Source of the DNA: Planctomycetota bacterium
GTDB taxonomy: Bacteria; Planctomycetota; Phycisphaerae; WQYP01
Length of the DNA stretch: 33,136 bases
Reading direction: 5' to 3'
NCBI GenBank assembly: GCA_021818445.1
Contig: JAKAEB010000042.1
Span: 1 to 33,136 of the forward strand
A model generated the notes under the pieces. The model did no database searches and was not told the DNA's origin. It worked only from the letters and a program-made list of their open reading frames with translations. Each line of letters starts with the position of its first letter. Positions within the stretch are counted from its first letter, which is position 1. Of this stretch, positions 16,106-24,590 are shown one piece after another. Both the position numbers and the translations under genes were made by a program.

Positions 16106-19100
16106 TGCCCACCAACCTTGAAAAATTCCGTGATCTTCTTCGGCAACTGTTCCAACTGGACCAGGCTGATCTGGATTTCGGTATTTACCGCATTATGAAC
16201 CAAAAGCGGGATGAAATTCTCCGCTTTCTGGATCAGGATTTATTGCCGCAGGTAAAAGCGGCGTTTGCAGAATACCAGTCCGCTGATAAATCGGTTCTGC
16301 AGGCGCAATTGGAGCAGGCCGTCAATAAGGCTAAAGACCTGGGTGCCGATGCGGATTCCATGCCCGTAGTTAAAGAACTGCGGCAAAAGATCGCCACCGA
16401 AGCGGTGGACATCACCGCACTGGAAAACACGGTATTCTCGCATCTCTTTAATTTCTTCCGCCGGTATTATCAGGATGGGGATTTTATCTCCCTGCGGCGC
16501 TATAAGGAAGGTGTGTACGCCATTCCCTATGAGGGAGAGGAAGTAAAACTTTATTGGGCCAATCACGACCAGTATTACATCAAAAGCAGTGAAACCTTCC
16601 GTGACTACACCTTCAAACTGGATTCCGGAAAACGGGTCAATATGCGTATCGTGGCGGCAACCACCGAACAAAATAACAACAAGGAAGCCCCCGGCAAGGA
16701 ACGCCGCTTCGTGCTCTGTCCGGAAAATCCGCTCTCTGAAGAAAATGGCGAATTGCATATCCGCTTTGAATACCGCCCCAGTGAAGGCCGGGAAAAGCAA
16801 AGCGACTTAAATCAAGCGGCCATCACAGCCATTCTTGCGGCACCGGGCTTTGAGCAATGGGCGGCACAATTGGGCAAAGCCGCCCCAAGCGAGAACAATA
16901 GCAGCCGCACCGTGCTGGAAAAGCATTTAACAAAATTTACCGCCCGCAACGAATTTGATTATTTCATCCATAAAGATTTGGGCGGCTTCCTGCGGCGGGA
17001 ACTGGACTTTTACATCAAAAACGAAGTCATGCACCTGGATGATATTGAAAATGATTCCGCCCCGCGTGTGGAGCAATATCTCAGTCTGATCCGCGTAATC
17101 AGGAAAATCGCCCACAAGATCATCGCCTTTCTGGCCCAACTGGAGAATTTTCAGAAAAAGCTGTGGCTGAAAAAGAAATTTGTCATTGAAACCCATTATT
17201 GCATCACATTGGACCGCATTCCGGAAGAACTGTATGCCGAGATCGCCGCCAATGATGCCCAGAGGGAAGAGTGGGTAAAGCTGTTTGCCGTAGATGAAAT
17301 AAAAGCCGAGAAGCTGCGCGAAGTGGCATACAGCCAACCGTTGACCGTGGAATTCTTAAAGGCCCAGCCGCATTTGGTGCTGGACACAAGGCATTTCCAG
17401 GAAACGTTCGAGAAGAAACTGCTGGCATCCATCCACGGTTTAGATGAAAAACTTAATGGCGTACTGTTCCATTCGGAAAATTATCAAGCGTTGCGACTGA
17501 TGGAGGAGCAATACCGTGGACGGGTTGATTGCGTTTACATTGATCCGCCATATAACACCGACGCATCGCCTATCATATACAAGAACGGGTATAAGGAATC
17601 CTCCTGGCTCAGTTTGGTCGTGGACCGGCTGGCAGTAGTGCGTAGGGTTCTGGGCGATTCCACCCCCGTTTGCCAAGCGATCGATGACGCTGAGCTGGAT
17701 TATTTGTGCCAGGCCACGCGGGCCGTGCTGCCGATGCATGAGTTGCACAAATGCGTTGTGGAGCACTACCCGGGATCGGGAACCGGGCGATCTAACGTCT
17801 CACGTACCCATGAATATGTGATCTACTCTATACCCTTGGGAGCCGACCTGCTGCGAGGGAACGTGTTGGAATCTTCCGAGCGCGTCCGTGGATTCAGGCG
17901 GAGCGGCACCGGGGAGAACAACTTTCGAGCGGGACGCCCCAACAGCTTTTACGCCGTATTGGTCGATCCCCGAAGCAAGGAGATAATGGGTTTCGAGCCA
18001 CCCCCAAGCGGCACGGGGTATCCCACTGACTCGACCGCCGACGGGTGGATTAGGGTGTATCCCCTAGGTGATCGTGCAGCCGGCAACGTCCAAAACCCGG
18101 AGCGGGTATGGTCCCTTAGCTACGAATCGGCACCCCCTGCCTTAGCGGAAGGCCGCCTCCGTTGTACGGAGGATATCGTGATCCAGCGGCTCTACACCGA
18201 CTCCGAGCGACGCGAACTGCTACCGAGCATCTGGCGTGGGGCGGAATTCAGCGCGGTCGCGAACGGGACCAACCTGCTCCAGTCAATCTTCAACGACGCC
18301 TCGGCCTTCTCATACCCAAAGTCCGTCAGGACCGTTCAGCGTGCGGTTGACAGCATGACGCACGGACACCCCGGCGGCGTGGCCCTAGATTATTTTGCGG
18401 GGTCCGGTACCACCGCCCATGCGGTTATAAACCTCAACCGCGAGGATGATGGCAACCGCAAATACATCCTTGTTGAAATGGGTGAATATTTTCATACCGT
18501 ACTTTTGCCACGAATTAAAAAGGTCGTTTATTCCAAGGATTGGAAAGACGGTAAGCCCATCGCACGCGATACCGGCATCAGTCATGCCCTCAAATATCTC
18601 CGCCTGGAATCCTACGAAGATGCACTGGCCAATCTGGAACTTAGCCGCACCACGCAGCAGGCTGATTTGTTAAATTCCGATTCTGCCATGCGTGAGCAAT
18701 ACATGCTTTCCTATATGCTGGATGTGGAAAGCCGGGGCAGCCAGTCGCTTTTGAATATCCAGAGTTTCCGCAATCCCAACCAATACAAACTGAAAGTGGA
18801 AAGAAATGGTGAAACGCAACTGGTTAATGTTGATTTGCCGGAAACATTCAATTGGCTGCTGGGATTAACCGTCAAGCATATTGATGTCATACGGGGTGTG
18901 CGCGTCATTGACGGCAAGAATCCCAAGGGAGACCGCGTGCTGGTGCTCTGGCGGAACATGGATGAAATGGATAACGACAAGCTGGATCAGTGGTTCCAGA
19001 AGCAGAACTACAATACCCGCGAGCTTGAATATGACATTTTCTATGTCAACGGCGACAATAACCTTGAAAACCTCCGCCGACCCGATCAGACGTGGAAGGT

Positions 19101-19155
19101 GCGGCTGATTGAAGAAGAATTTAAGCGGCTGATGTTTGATGTGCAGGATGTGTAG
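16105..19155 (+). CDS. Type III-like (beta-class) adenine-specific DNA methyltransferase
   Basis: A 1016-aa protein from ATG 16105. Motif IV D-P-P-Y-N-T (480-485) precedes motif I F-A-G-S-G-T-T (764-770), the order of beta-class N6-adenine methyltransferases such as type III Mod. The interval of ~280 residues holds the target recognition domain. Residues 1-450 are an extended N-terminal region (starts MPTNLEKFRDLLRQLFQLDQ) not found in classical ~600-aa Mod proteins. It would mark host DNA as self. The nucleotide style changes inside about 17.57-18.38 kb: many GGG/GGA glycine and GAC aspartate codons versus GGC/GGT and GAT in the flanks, as if the recognition domain had been exchanged. An upstream in-frame ATG at 16090 lies inside the helicase gene. 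Confidence 0.93.
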   Translation: MPTNLEKFRDLLRQLFQLDQADLDFGIYRIMNQKRDEILRFLDQDLLPQVKAAFAEYQSADKSVLQAQLEQAVNKAKDLGADADSMPVVKELRQKIATEAVDITALENTVFSHLFNFFRRYYQDGDFISLRRYKEGVYAIPYEGEEVKLYWANHDQYYIKSSETFRDYTFKLDSGKRVNMRIVAATTEQNNNKEAPGKERRFVLCPENPLSEENGELHIRFEYRPSEGREKQSDLNQAAITAILAAPGFEQWAAQLGKAAPSENNSSRTVLEKHLTKFTARNEFDYFIHKDLGGFLRRELDFYIKNEVMHLDDIENDSAPRVEQYLSLIRVIRKIAHKIIAFLAQLENFQKKLWLKKKFVIETHYCITLDRIPEELYAEIAANDAQREEWVKLFAVDEIKAEKLREVAYSQPLTVEFLKAQPHLVLDTRHFQETFEKKLLASIHGLDEKLNGVLFHSENYQALRLMEEQYRGRVDCVYIDPPYNTDASPIIYKNGYKESSWLSLVVDRLAVVRRVLGDSTPVCQAIDDAELDYLCQATRAVLPMHELHKCVVEHYPGSGTGRSNVSRTHEYVIYSIPLGADLLRGNVLESSERVRGFRRSGTGENNFRAGRPNSFYAVLVDPRSKEIMGFEPPPSGTGYPTDSTADGWIRVYPLGDRAAGNVQNPERVWSLSYESAPPALAEGRLRCTEDIVIQRLYTDSERRELLPSIWRGAEFSAVANGTNLLQSIFNDASAFSYPKSVRTVQRAVDSMTHGHPGGVALDYFAGSGTTAHAVINLNREDDGNRKYILVEMGEYFHTVLLPRIKKVVYSKDWKDGKPIARDTGISHALKYLRLESYEDALANLELSRTTQQADLLNSDSAMREQYMLSYMLDVESRGSQSLLNIQSFRNPNQYKLKVERNGETQLVNVDLPETFNWLLGLTVKHIDVIRGVRVIDGKNPKGDRVLVLWRNMDEMDNDKLDQWFQKQNYNTRELEYDIFYVNGDNNLENLRRPDQTWKVRLIEEEFKRLMFDVQDV

Positions 19156-19159
19156 ACCC

Positions 19160-20365
19160 ATGGGTGATAAAATTAAGAGCATCTCAATCGAAGGGTTTAA
19201 ATCCATCCGGAAAATGGATCTTGAACTTCGGAATCTGAACGTGCTGATTGGGGCTAATGGGGCGGGTAAAAGTAATTTCGTCGATTTCTTCCACTTGCTT
19301 CATGAGATGGTTGAACAGCGATTGCAATTAGCGGTCGGCGTTGGCGGCGGGGCCGACATTTTTCTCCATTTTGGGCCGAAGGTTACAAAAGCAATCGAAC
19401 TAAAAGCGCGATTCGGTCAAAACGCCTACGAGTTCGTACTTACGCCCACCGTCGATAACCGACTGATTTTCGCCAGTGAAAACACCGTATACTACCCGTC
19501 TTCCAATGATCGGGTGGCGAAATCACAAGGGGCTGGCCACACGGAAGCGAAACTCAAGGAAATTAGAGAAGATCCGCCGACGCTACGTCAGGCGCGGTAT
19601 GGGCCTCCCCATTACATTTATAAGGCTGTTTCAAACTGGGTCGTTTACCACTTCCATGACACCAGCCTCTCGGCGTACGTGCGAGGGCAAAAAGCGATTA
19701 ACGACAACGAGTTTCTCCGGCAGGATGCCGAAAATCTCGCGGCATTTCTGTTTAAGCTCAGGCAGACAAAACCGATGGCATACCAAAAAATCCGTGATGT
19801 GGTCCGGCTGGCTGCTCCATTCTTTGATGATTTCAAATTACGCCCGGTTACGGCGAATCCCGAACTGATCCAACTGGAATGGGCCCAAGTTGGATCCGAT
19901 TATCCGTTCCGGCCCAGCCAACTTTCTGATGGCACGCTTCGGTTTATCTGCCTGGCCACGGCCCTGCTGCAGCCGAATCCACCGGCCACCATGCTCTTTG
20001 ATGAGCCGGAGTTGGGGCTGCATCCGTATGCACTGGCCCTGCTGGCCAGCCTGTTCAAGCAGGCCGCCACAAGCGGCGGACAAGTAATCGTCTGCACGCA
20101 ATCGGCAGCGCTGCTTAACGAATTTGAGCCGGAGGATGTGATTGTCGTGGATCGGGAGGATGGCCAATCAACCTTCCGCCGCCTGGAAAAGGCAAATCTT
20201 TCCGAGTGGCTGGAGAATTACAGTCTGGGCGAATTGTGGCAAAAAAATATTTTCGGCGGCAGGCCGCATGGAGATTCCGGCAATGGGCCGCCAGACTCGG
20301 AAACTCCGGACAACCCACCTTCGGAAATGCCCGATACGCCGCCGCCGGAGGGCGACATTCCATGA
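19160..20365 (+). CDS. AAA-family ATPase (OLD/RecF-like, AAA_21 type)
   Basis: A 401-aa ABC-type ATPase from ATG 19160, the M of M-G-D-K-I-K-S-I-S-I-E-G-F-K-S-I. The N-terminal strand I-S-I-E-G-F-K-S-I and Walker A I-G-A-N-G-A-G-K-S-N-F are typical of SMC/RecF/OLD-like ATPases. The signature-like Q-L-S-D-G-T-L-R-F-I and Walker B T-M-L-F-D-E-P-E-L-G-L-H-P are intact near residues 258-300. The last ~45 residues are a P/E/D-rich tail. It pairs with the overlapping DUF4276 gene, as AAA ATPases pair with TOPRIM-like nucleases in OLD, PARIS and related systems. It begins 4 bp after the methyltransferase stop. Confidence 0.88.
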   Translation: MGDKIKSISIEGFKSIRKMDLELRNLNVLIGANGAGKSNFVDFFHLLHEMVEQRLQLAVGVGGGADIFLHFGPKVTKAIELKARFGQNAYEFVLTPTVDNRLIFASENTVYYPSSNDRVAKSQGAGHTEAKLKEIREDPPTLRQARYGPPHYIYKAVSNWVVYHFHDTSLSAYVRGQKAINDNEFLRQDAENLAAFLFKLRQTKPMAYQKIRDVVRLAAPFFDDFKLRPVTANPELIQLEWAQVGSDYPFRPSQLSDGTLRFICLATALLQPNPPATMLFDEPELGLHPYALALLASLFKQAATSGGQVIVCTQSAALLNEFEPEDVIVVDREDGQSTFRRLEKANLSEWLENYSLGELWQKNIFGGRPHGDSGNGPPDSETPDNPPSEMPDTPPPEGDIP

Positions 20366-21054
20366 CGCGAGTGAATATTGTTGTCGAAGGGCAGACTGAG
20401 GAAACGTTCGTCAAGGATGTGCTCGCACCGGCCCTTGGATACCAGGGAGTATACCTGAAACCACGCCTGCTTGGTACGTCCGGCCATCGGGGCGGTAACG
20501 TGAATTACGCCCGCGTAGAGAGGGATGTTACCGCATTACTTAAACAGGACAGGCAGGCTTATTGCACAACGCTCATTGACCTGTACGGTTTGGGAAGTGG
20601 CTTCCCGGAGAGCGTCCCGATCTCAATCGGAATCCCCAGCCGCCCCGAACCCGGTAGGGCATCGCAAATCGAACAGGCGGTAAAGAACGATATTATCTCC
20701 ACGCTTGGCGACAATTGGCGCGCTGATATTCGGTTCATCCCGTATATCCAGCAGTACGAATTCGAAGGCTTGCTTTTCAGCAGTCCGGTGGCACTGGCAC
20801 AGGGCATATCCCAGCCGCAACTGGCGAAACAATTCCGGGATATTCGCGAAGAATTTAACACACCTGAGGATATTAACGACAGCCCGCACACCGCACCATC
20901 GAAACGGATATTGCAAATTCATCGGCCTTATCAGAAGCTGCTCCACGGTGTCCTTGCCGCCAAGGCAATGGGCCTTGCAACCATTCGACGCGAATGTCCG
21001 CGATTTAATGCGTGGATTTCCCGCCTGGAAGCATTAGGCACGGGAGGTGCGTGA
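20362..21054 (+). CDS. DUF4276 TOPRIM-like protein
   Basis: A 230-aa protein from ATG 20362, which overlaps the ATPase stop (ATGA). The opening M-T-R-V-N-I-V-V-E-G-Q-T-E-E-T-F-V is diagnostic of DUF4276, with the conserved glutamate of a TOPRIM-type first strand. T-T-L-I-D-L-Y-G-L (around residue 70) supplies the acidic second strand and Q-Q-Y-E-F-E-G-L-L-F (around 133-142) is also conserved. By analogy with AAA+TOPRIM pairs, it would be the nuclease effector gated by the preceding ATPase. That activity is inferred, not shown. The frame extends upstream to 20206, but that portion lies within the ATPase gene and is not family-like. Confidence 0.85.
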   Translation: MTRVNIVVEGQTEETFVKDVLAPALGYQGVYLKPRLLGTSGHRGGNVNYARVERDVTALLKQDRQAYCTTLIDLYGLGSGFPESVPISIGIPSRPEPGRASQIEQAVKNDIISTLGDNWRADIRFIPYIQQYEFEGLLFSSPVALAQGISQPQLAKQFRDIREEFNTPEDINDSPHTAPSKRILQIHRPYQKLLHGVLAAKAMGLATIRRECPRFNAWISRLEALGTGGA

Positions 21055-24000
21055 TGGCAAAATCAAAATCATCTCGATCCGGAATGGCCACGCTTTACCC
21101 CGAAGCCGTGCCCATCCGCTTTGAGCAGAAATTGGTGCTGCTGCAATGGATGCTAAGTCTGTTTGATAAGACGAGTTTCGAGCAGCTTGCCGAACGGCTT
21201 AAAGTCCCCGAACTGGAAGGCCTGACGGAAGATAATAACCATAAGTTCTTGCAGGCGATGAGAAACTTGTGGGAGTTTCCGGAATTCCCCGGCGACACAT
21301 TGCTGGGCTATGACCAGAACATCGTCAAACATTCCATGGCACTGAACCAGAGACGGGAAACACCCGTCCGCTGGAAGTATTTTCAATGGCTCACGCTGCT
21401 GTTTGCCGAGGTTTATCTGGACCGCTTTTTCCGCAACCCGGAGAAGCTGCTGATAGACCTTAATGGTTTCGTCGTACAGTTTAACGCCGACAAACTGGAA
21501 AAAGACCGTATCCCCGCATATGAGGCCGCCGATCTGCGAAAGCTGGCTTTCTGGAATGCCACCGGCAGCGGAAAAACACTGTTGATGCACATCAATATTC
21601 TGCAATACCGCCATTATCTTGGCTTGTACGGGCAGGAAAAGGAACTGAACCGGATTATTCTGCTCACGCCCAATGAGGGGCTTTCGCGGCAACATCTGGT
21701 GGAATTCCGCGCCGCAGGCATGGAGGCGGAACTGTTTAATAAGGACGGAGGCTCACTTTTTTCGGGCAAGACCATTGAAATTATCGATATTCACAAGCTG
21801 CGTGAAGACAGCGGGGAAAAAACAGTCGCCATCGACGCCTTTGAATCCAACAATCTGGTATTGGTGGATGAAGGCCATCGCGGCTCCAGCGGCAAGGAAA
21901 CAGGCCGCTGGATGGATGCCCGGCGGCGGCTTTGTGAAAACGGGTTTTCGTTTGAATATTCCGCGACGTTCGGCCAGGCGATGAAGGTCAGCGGCAACCG
22001 TGATCTGGAAAAAGAATACGCCAAGTGCATTCTGTTCGACTACTCCTACAAATATTTCTATCGGGACGGCTTTGGAAAAGACTACCGAATTTTGAATTTG
22101 GCTGATGATTCCGATGATGAGAAACGGACGCTTTATTTGACCGCGTGTCTGCTGGCGTTTTATCAGCAGCAGCGGCTATATCGGGACAAGGCCGGTGAGT
22201 TCCGAGCCTTTTTGCTGGAAAACCCATTGTGGGTGTTTGTGGGCGGCAGCGTCAATGCGGTTCGGTCAGACAATAAACGCAAGGTTTCCGATGTGGTGGA
22301 TATTCTGTTGTTTCTGGCGGAATTTGTCAGGGAAAGACCACGGACGGTCCACTTGCTGGATCGTTTGCTGGGCGGCAGGCCGGGGTTGCTGGATCAGCGG
22401 GGAAATGAAATTTTCGCCACCGCTTTCGGCTATTTAAGTAAATGCCGGATGACCGGGGCGGAGGCATTTGATGATATCCTGAAGTTGCTGTTCAATTCGC
22501 CCGCACAGGCGTTGCTGCACGTTGAGAACCTTACAGGCACGGATGGGGAAATTGCCCTGCGGCTGGGAGAAAACGAACCATTCGGACTTATCAACGTCGG
22601 AGATGCCACCGCATTGTGCAAATTGTGCGAGGAGCATTCTAAACATCTGGTAGTGGCCAGCAAAGATTTTTCCGGCTCGCTGTTTTCCGCGCTTGATAAA
22701 CCGGATTCCACGGTCAATGTGCTGATCGGATCGAAAAAGTTCACCGAAGGTTGGAATAGCTGGCGGGTCAGCACAATGGGCCTGATGAATGTCGGTAAAA
22801 GCGAAGGTTCGGAGATTATTCAGTTGTTCGGTCGCGGTGTGCGGCTCAAGGGTCTGGGCATGAGCCTTAAACGCAGCGGCAAGATTACTGGTATCACCTG
22901 TCCCGATAAGATCGAATTACTGGAAACACTGAATATCTTCGGTATCCGGGCACAGTACATGCAGCAATTCAAGGAATATCTGGAAGATGAGGGGCTGCCC
23001 GCCAACGAGGATCGCATTGAATTTATCCTGCCGGTGGTGAAGAACCTTGATGGCAAAAAGCTGAAAAGTATTCGCCTGAAGGCTGGCCTGGACTTCAAAC
23101 GGGACGGCCCCAAGCCGATGCTGACCGCCGCCAATGCCGACCAACCCGTAGATGCCCACCTTTTAAGGTATCCGTTATTGCTGAACTGGTATCCGAAAAT
23201 TCAAGCCCAGCAGAGCCGGGGGCTGGACCGTTTGGAGGAAACTGCGAATTTACAGGAGGGACATCTGGAATCCCGCCATCTGGCCTTCATGGATATGGAC
23301 CGGATTTATTTTGAATTACAGGACTTTAAGAATGAACGGGCGTGGTTTAACTTAAACGTGCCGCGCGAAAGTATTCCCAAGCTGTTGGAGCGTTCAGATT
23401 GGTACAAACTGTACATTCCCGCCGCCGAGTTGGAATTTACCCGCTTTGATCGCGTGCGGCACTGGGAAGAGATTGCGACCGCCCTGCTGAAGAAATACAG
23501 TGATCGCCTGTATAAGCTCCGCAGGCAGGAATGGGAAGCCGACCATCAGGAGTACCATGAACTGGCCGAAGGCGATCCGAATTTTATCAACGAATATCGG
23601 CTCATGGTTGAACAGTCGGCGGACGACATTGTAGCGAAACTTGACGAACTCAAGGAAATGATTTCTTCCAAACAGTTTACGGATTGGTCTTTCCGGAACC
23701 TTGAAGCGTTATGTTTCGGCCAGCACCTGTATCAGCCGCTGCTGCATTTCAGAAACGATCTGGTGGAGGTTACGCCAGTAACGCTCAATGACGGAGAAAT
23801 GGAATTTGTTCGCGATCTGCGTAAGTTCTTTAATGAAAAGCAGGACTCGTTCAAAAACCGCGAAATGTATCTGCTGCGCAACATGAGCCGGGGACGTGGC
23901 ATCGGCTTTTTCGAGGCGGGGAACTTCTACCCCGATTTCATTCTCTGGCTGCTCGTGGACAGCAAGCAGTACGTGACCTTCGTCGATCCCAAGGGATTGC

Positions 24001-24263
24001 GGAATCTGGACGGCATGGACGATCCAAAGATACGCTTCCACAAGACAATCAAGGAATTGGAAAACCGGCTGGGTGATCCGAGCATTATTTTGAATTCATT
24101 TATCATTTCCAACACCCCGTCGAAGGTGGTGAGTTGGTGGAAGAGCAGTGCGAAGTCCGAACTGGAAAAATGTCACGTTTTGTTTCAGGACGAAGACAAA
24201 ACTACGTATATTGAGAAGATGCTCACGGCGGTTGTGGGGTATGGTGGCGATTCGCTTCAATGA
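21054..24263 (+). CDS. Type III restriction Res-like DEAD/DEAH helicase with C-terminal nuclease motif
   Basis: A 1069-aa protein. ATG 21054 overlaps the DUF4276 TGA (TGATG) and has GGAGG at 21042-21046, 7 nt upstream. Motif I A-T-G-S-G-K-T (169-175), motif II D-E-G-H (272-275) and motif VI Q-L-F-G-R-G-V-R-L (around 588-596) define the SF2 motor of the Res family. Near the C-terminus E-A-G-N-F-Y-P-D (D961) followed by F-V-D-P-K (D978, K980) fits the PD-(D/E)xK endonuclease of type III Res subunits. It would cut unmodified DNA after translocation, with the methyltransferase two genes upstream giving self-recognition. It is the last gene of the five-gene operon. Confidence 0.92.
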   Translation: MAKSKSSRSGMATLYPEAVPIRFEQKLVLLQWMLSLFDKTSFEQLAERLKVPELEGLTEDNNHKFLQAMRNLWEFPEFPGDTLLGYDQNIVKHSMALNQRRETPVRWKYFQWLTLLFAEVYLDRFFRNPEKLLIDLNGFVVQFNADKLEKDRIPAYEAADLRKLAFWNATGSGKTLLMHINILQYRHYLGLYGQEKELNRIILLTPNEGLSRQHLVEFRAAGMEAELFNKDGGSLFSGKTIEIIDIHKLREDSGEKTVAIDAFESNNLVLVDEGHRGSSGKETGRWMDARRRLCENGFSFEYSATFGQAMKVSGNRDLEKEYAKCILFDYSYKYFYRDGFGKDYRILNLADDSDDEKRTLYLTACLLAFYQQQRLYRDKAGEFRAFLLENPLWVFVGGSVNAVRSDNKRKVSDVVDILLFLAEFVRERPRTVHLLDRLLGGRPGLLDQRGNEIFATAFGYLSKCRMTGAEAFDDILKLLFNSPAQALLHVENLTGTDGEIALRLGENEPFGLINVGDATALCKLCEEHSKHLVVASKDFSGSLFSALDKPDSTVNVLIGSKKFTEGWNSWRVSTMGLMNVGKSEGSEIIQLFGRGVRLKGLGMSLKRSGKITGITCPDKIELLETLNIFGIRAQYMQQFKEYLEDEGLPANEDRIEFILPVVKNLDGKKLKSIRLKAGLDFKRDGPKPMLTAANADQPVDAHLLRYPLLLNWYPKIQAQQSRGLDRLEETANLQEGHLESRHLAFMDMDRIYFELQDFKNERAWFNLNVPRESIPKLLERSDWYKLYIPAAELEFTRFDRVRHWEEIATALLKKYSDRLYKLRRQEWEADHQEYHELAEGDPNFINEYRLMVEQSADDIVAKLDELKEMISSKQFTDWSFRNLEALCFGQHLYQPLLHFRNDLVEVTPVTLNDGEMEFVRDLRKFFNEKQDSFKNREMYLLRNMSRGRGIGFFEAGNFYPDFILWLLVDSKQYVTFVDPKGLRNLDGMDDPKIRFHKTIKELENRLGDPSIILNSFIISNTPSKVVSWWKSSAKSELEKCHVLFQDEDKTTYIEKMLTAVVGYGGDSLQ

Positions 24264-24372
24264 TCTACGCGACGCAGGCGCATAATGAATAATAAAAATG
24301 GACGACGTGGGTGCGATTCGAGTCCCGAGAACCTTACAGGTTCCCCTGTGAACGCATCCTGCGGTATGCCGT
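24264..24372. other. Convergent intergenic region with small hairpin
   Basis: The + strand operon and the minus-strand KTSC gene end facing each other across this gap. GAACC-TTACA-GGTTC (24329-24343) is a perfect 5-bp hairpin that could be a weak bidirectional terminator. No gene is visible. Confidence 0.4.
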
Positions 24373-24582
24373 TCAGAGTTTGGTGAAAGGATATTTGTTT
24401 TTGATGTTAGCGCCGAAGTATTTACCTTTTGATGCGGCGTTGATCAGTGCGTCGTATTCCTCCTGCGGAACACCGTGATACTGGTAGATTGAGCCGGTGG
24501 TGAACTCCACCTCGAGCGTTGAAGTGCTCGGGTCGTAGCCAATCGCACGGATATTACTTGAACTGACTGATACACGTTCCAT
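24373..24582 (-). CDS. KTSC-domain small protein
   Basis: A 69-aa protein that is almost entirely a KTSC domain: S-S-N-I-R-A-I-G-Y-D-P-S-T-S-T-L-E-V-E-F, then G-S-I-Y-Q-Y-H-G-V-P and a final K-Y-P-F. KTSC proteins are small and widespread, with no firmly known activity. A nucleic-acid-binding role has been suggested for such folds, but nothing here proves it. I chose ATG 24582 because GAGG lies 6-7 nt upstream; an in-frame ATG at 24594 overlaps the herA stop. It is the last gene of the SIR2-HerA operon, starting 8 nt after herA ends, so it is probably co-translated and may be part of the system. Confidence 0.75.
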   Translation of the reverse strand: MERVSVSSSNIRAIGYDPSTSTLEVEFTTGSIYQYHGVPQEEYDALINAASKGKYFGANIKNKYPFTKL

Positions 24583-24590
24583 AATAAACC

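Noticed and set aside
24311..24335. tRNA-like T-arm sequence (GATTCGAGTCCC)
   Set aside because: The flanking bases do not pair as a T-stem, and no acceptor, D or anticodon arm can be found upstream.
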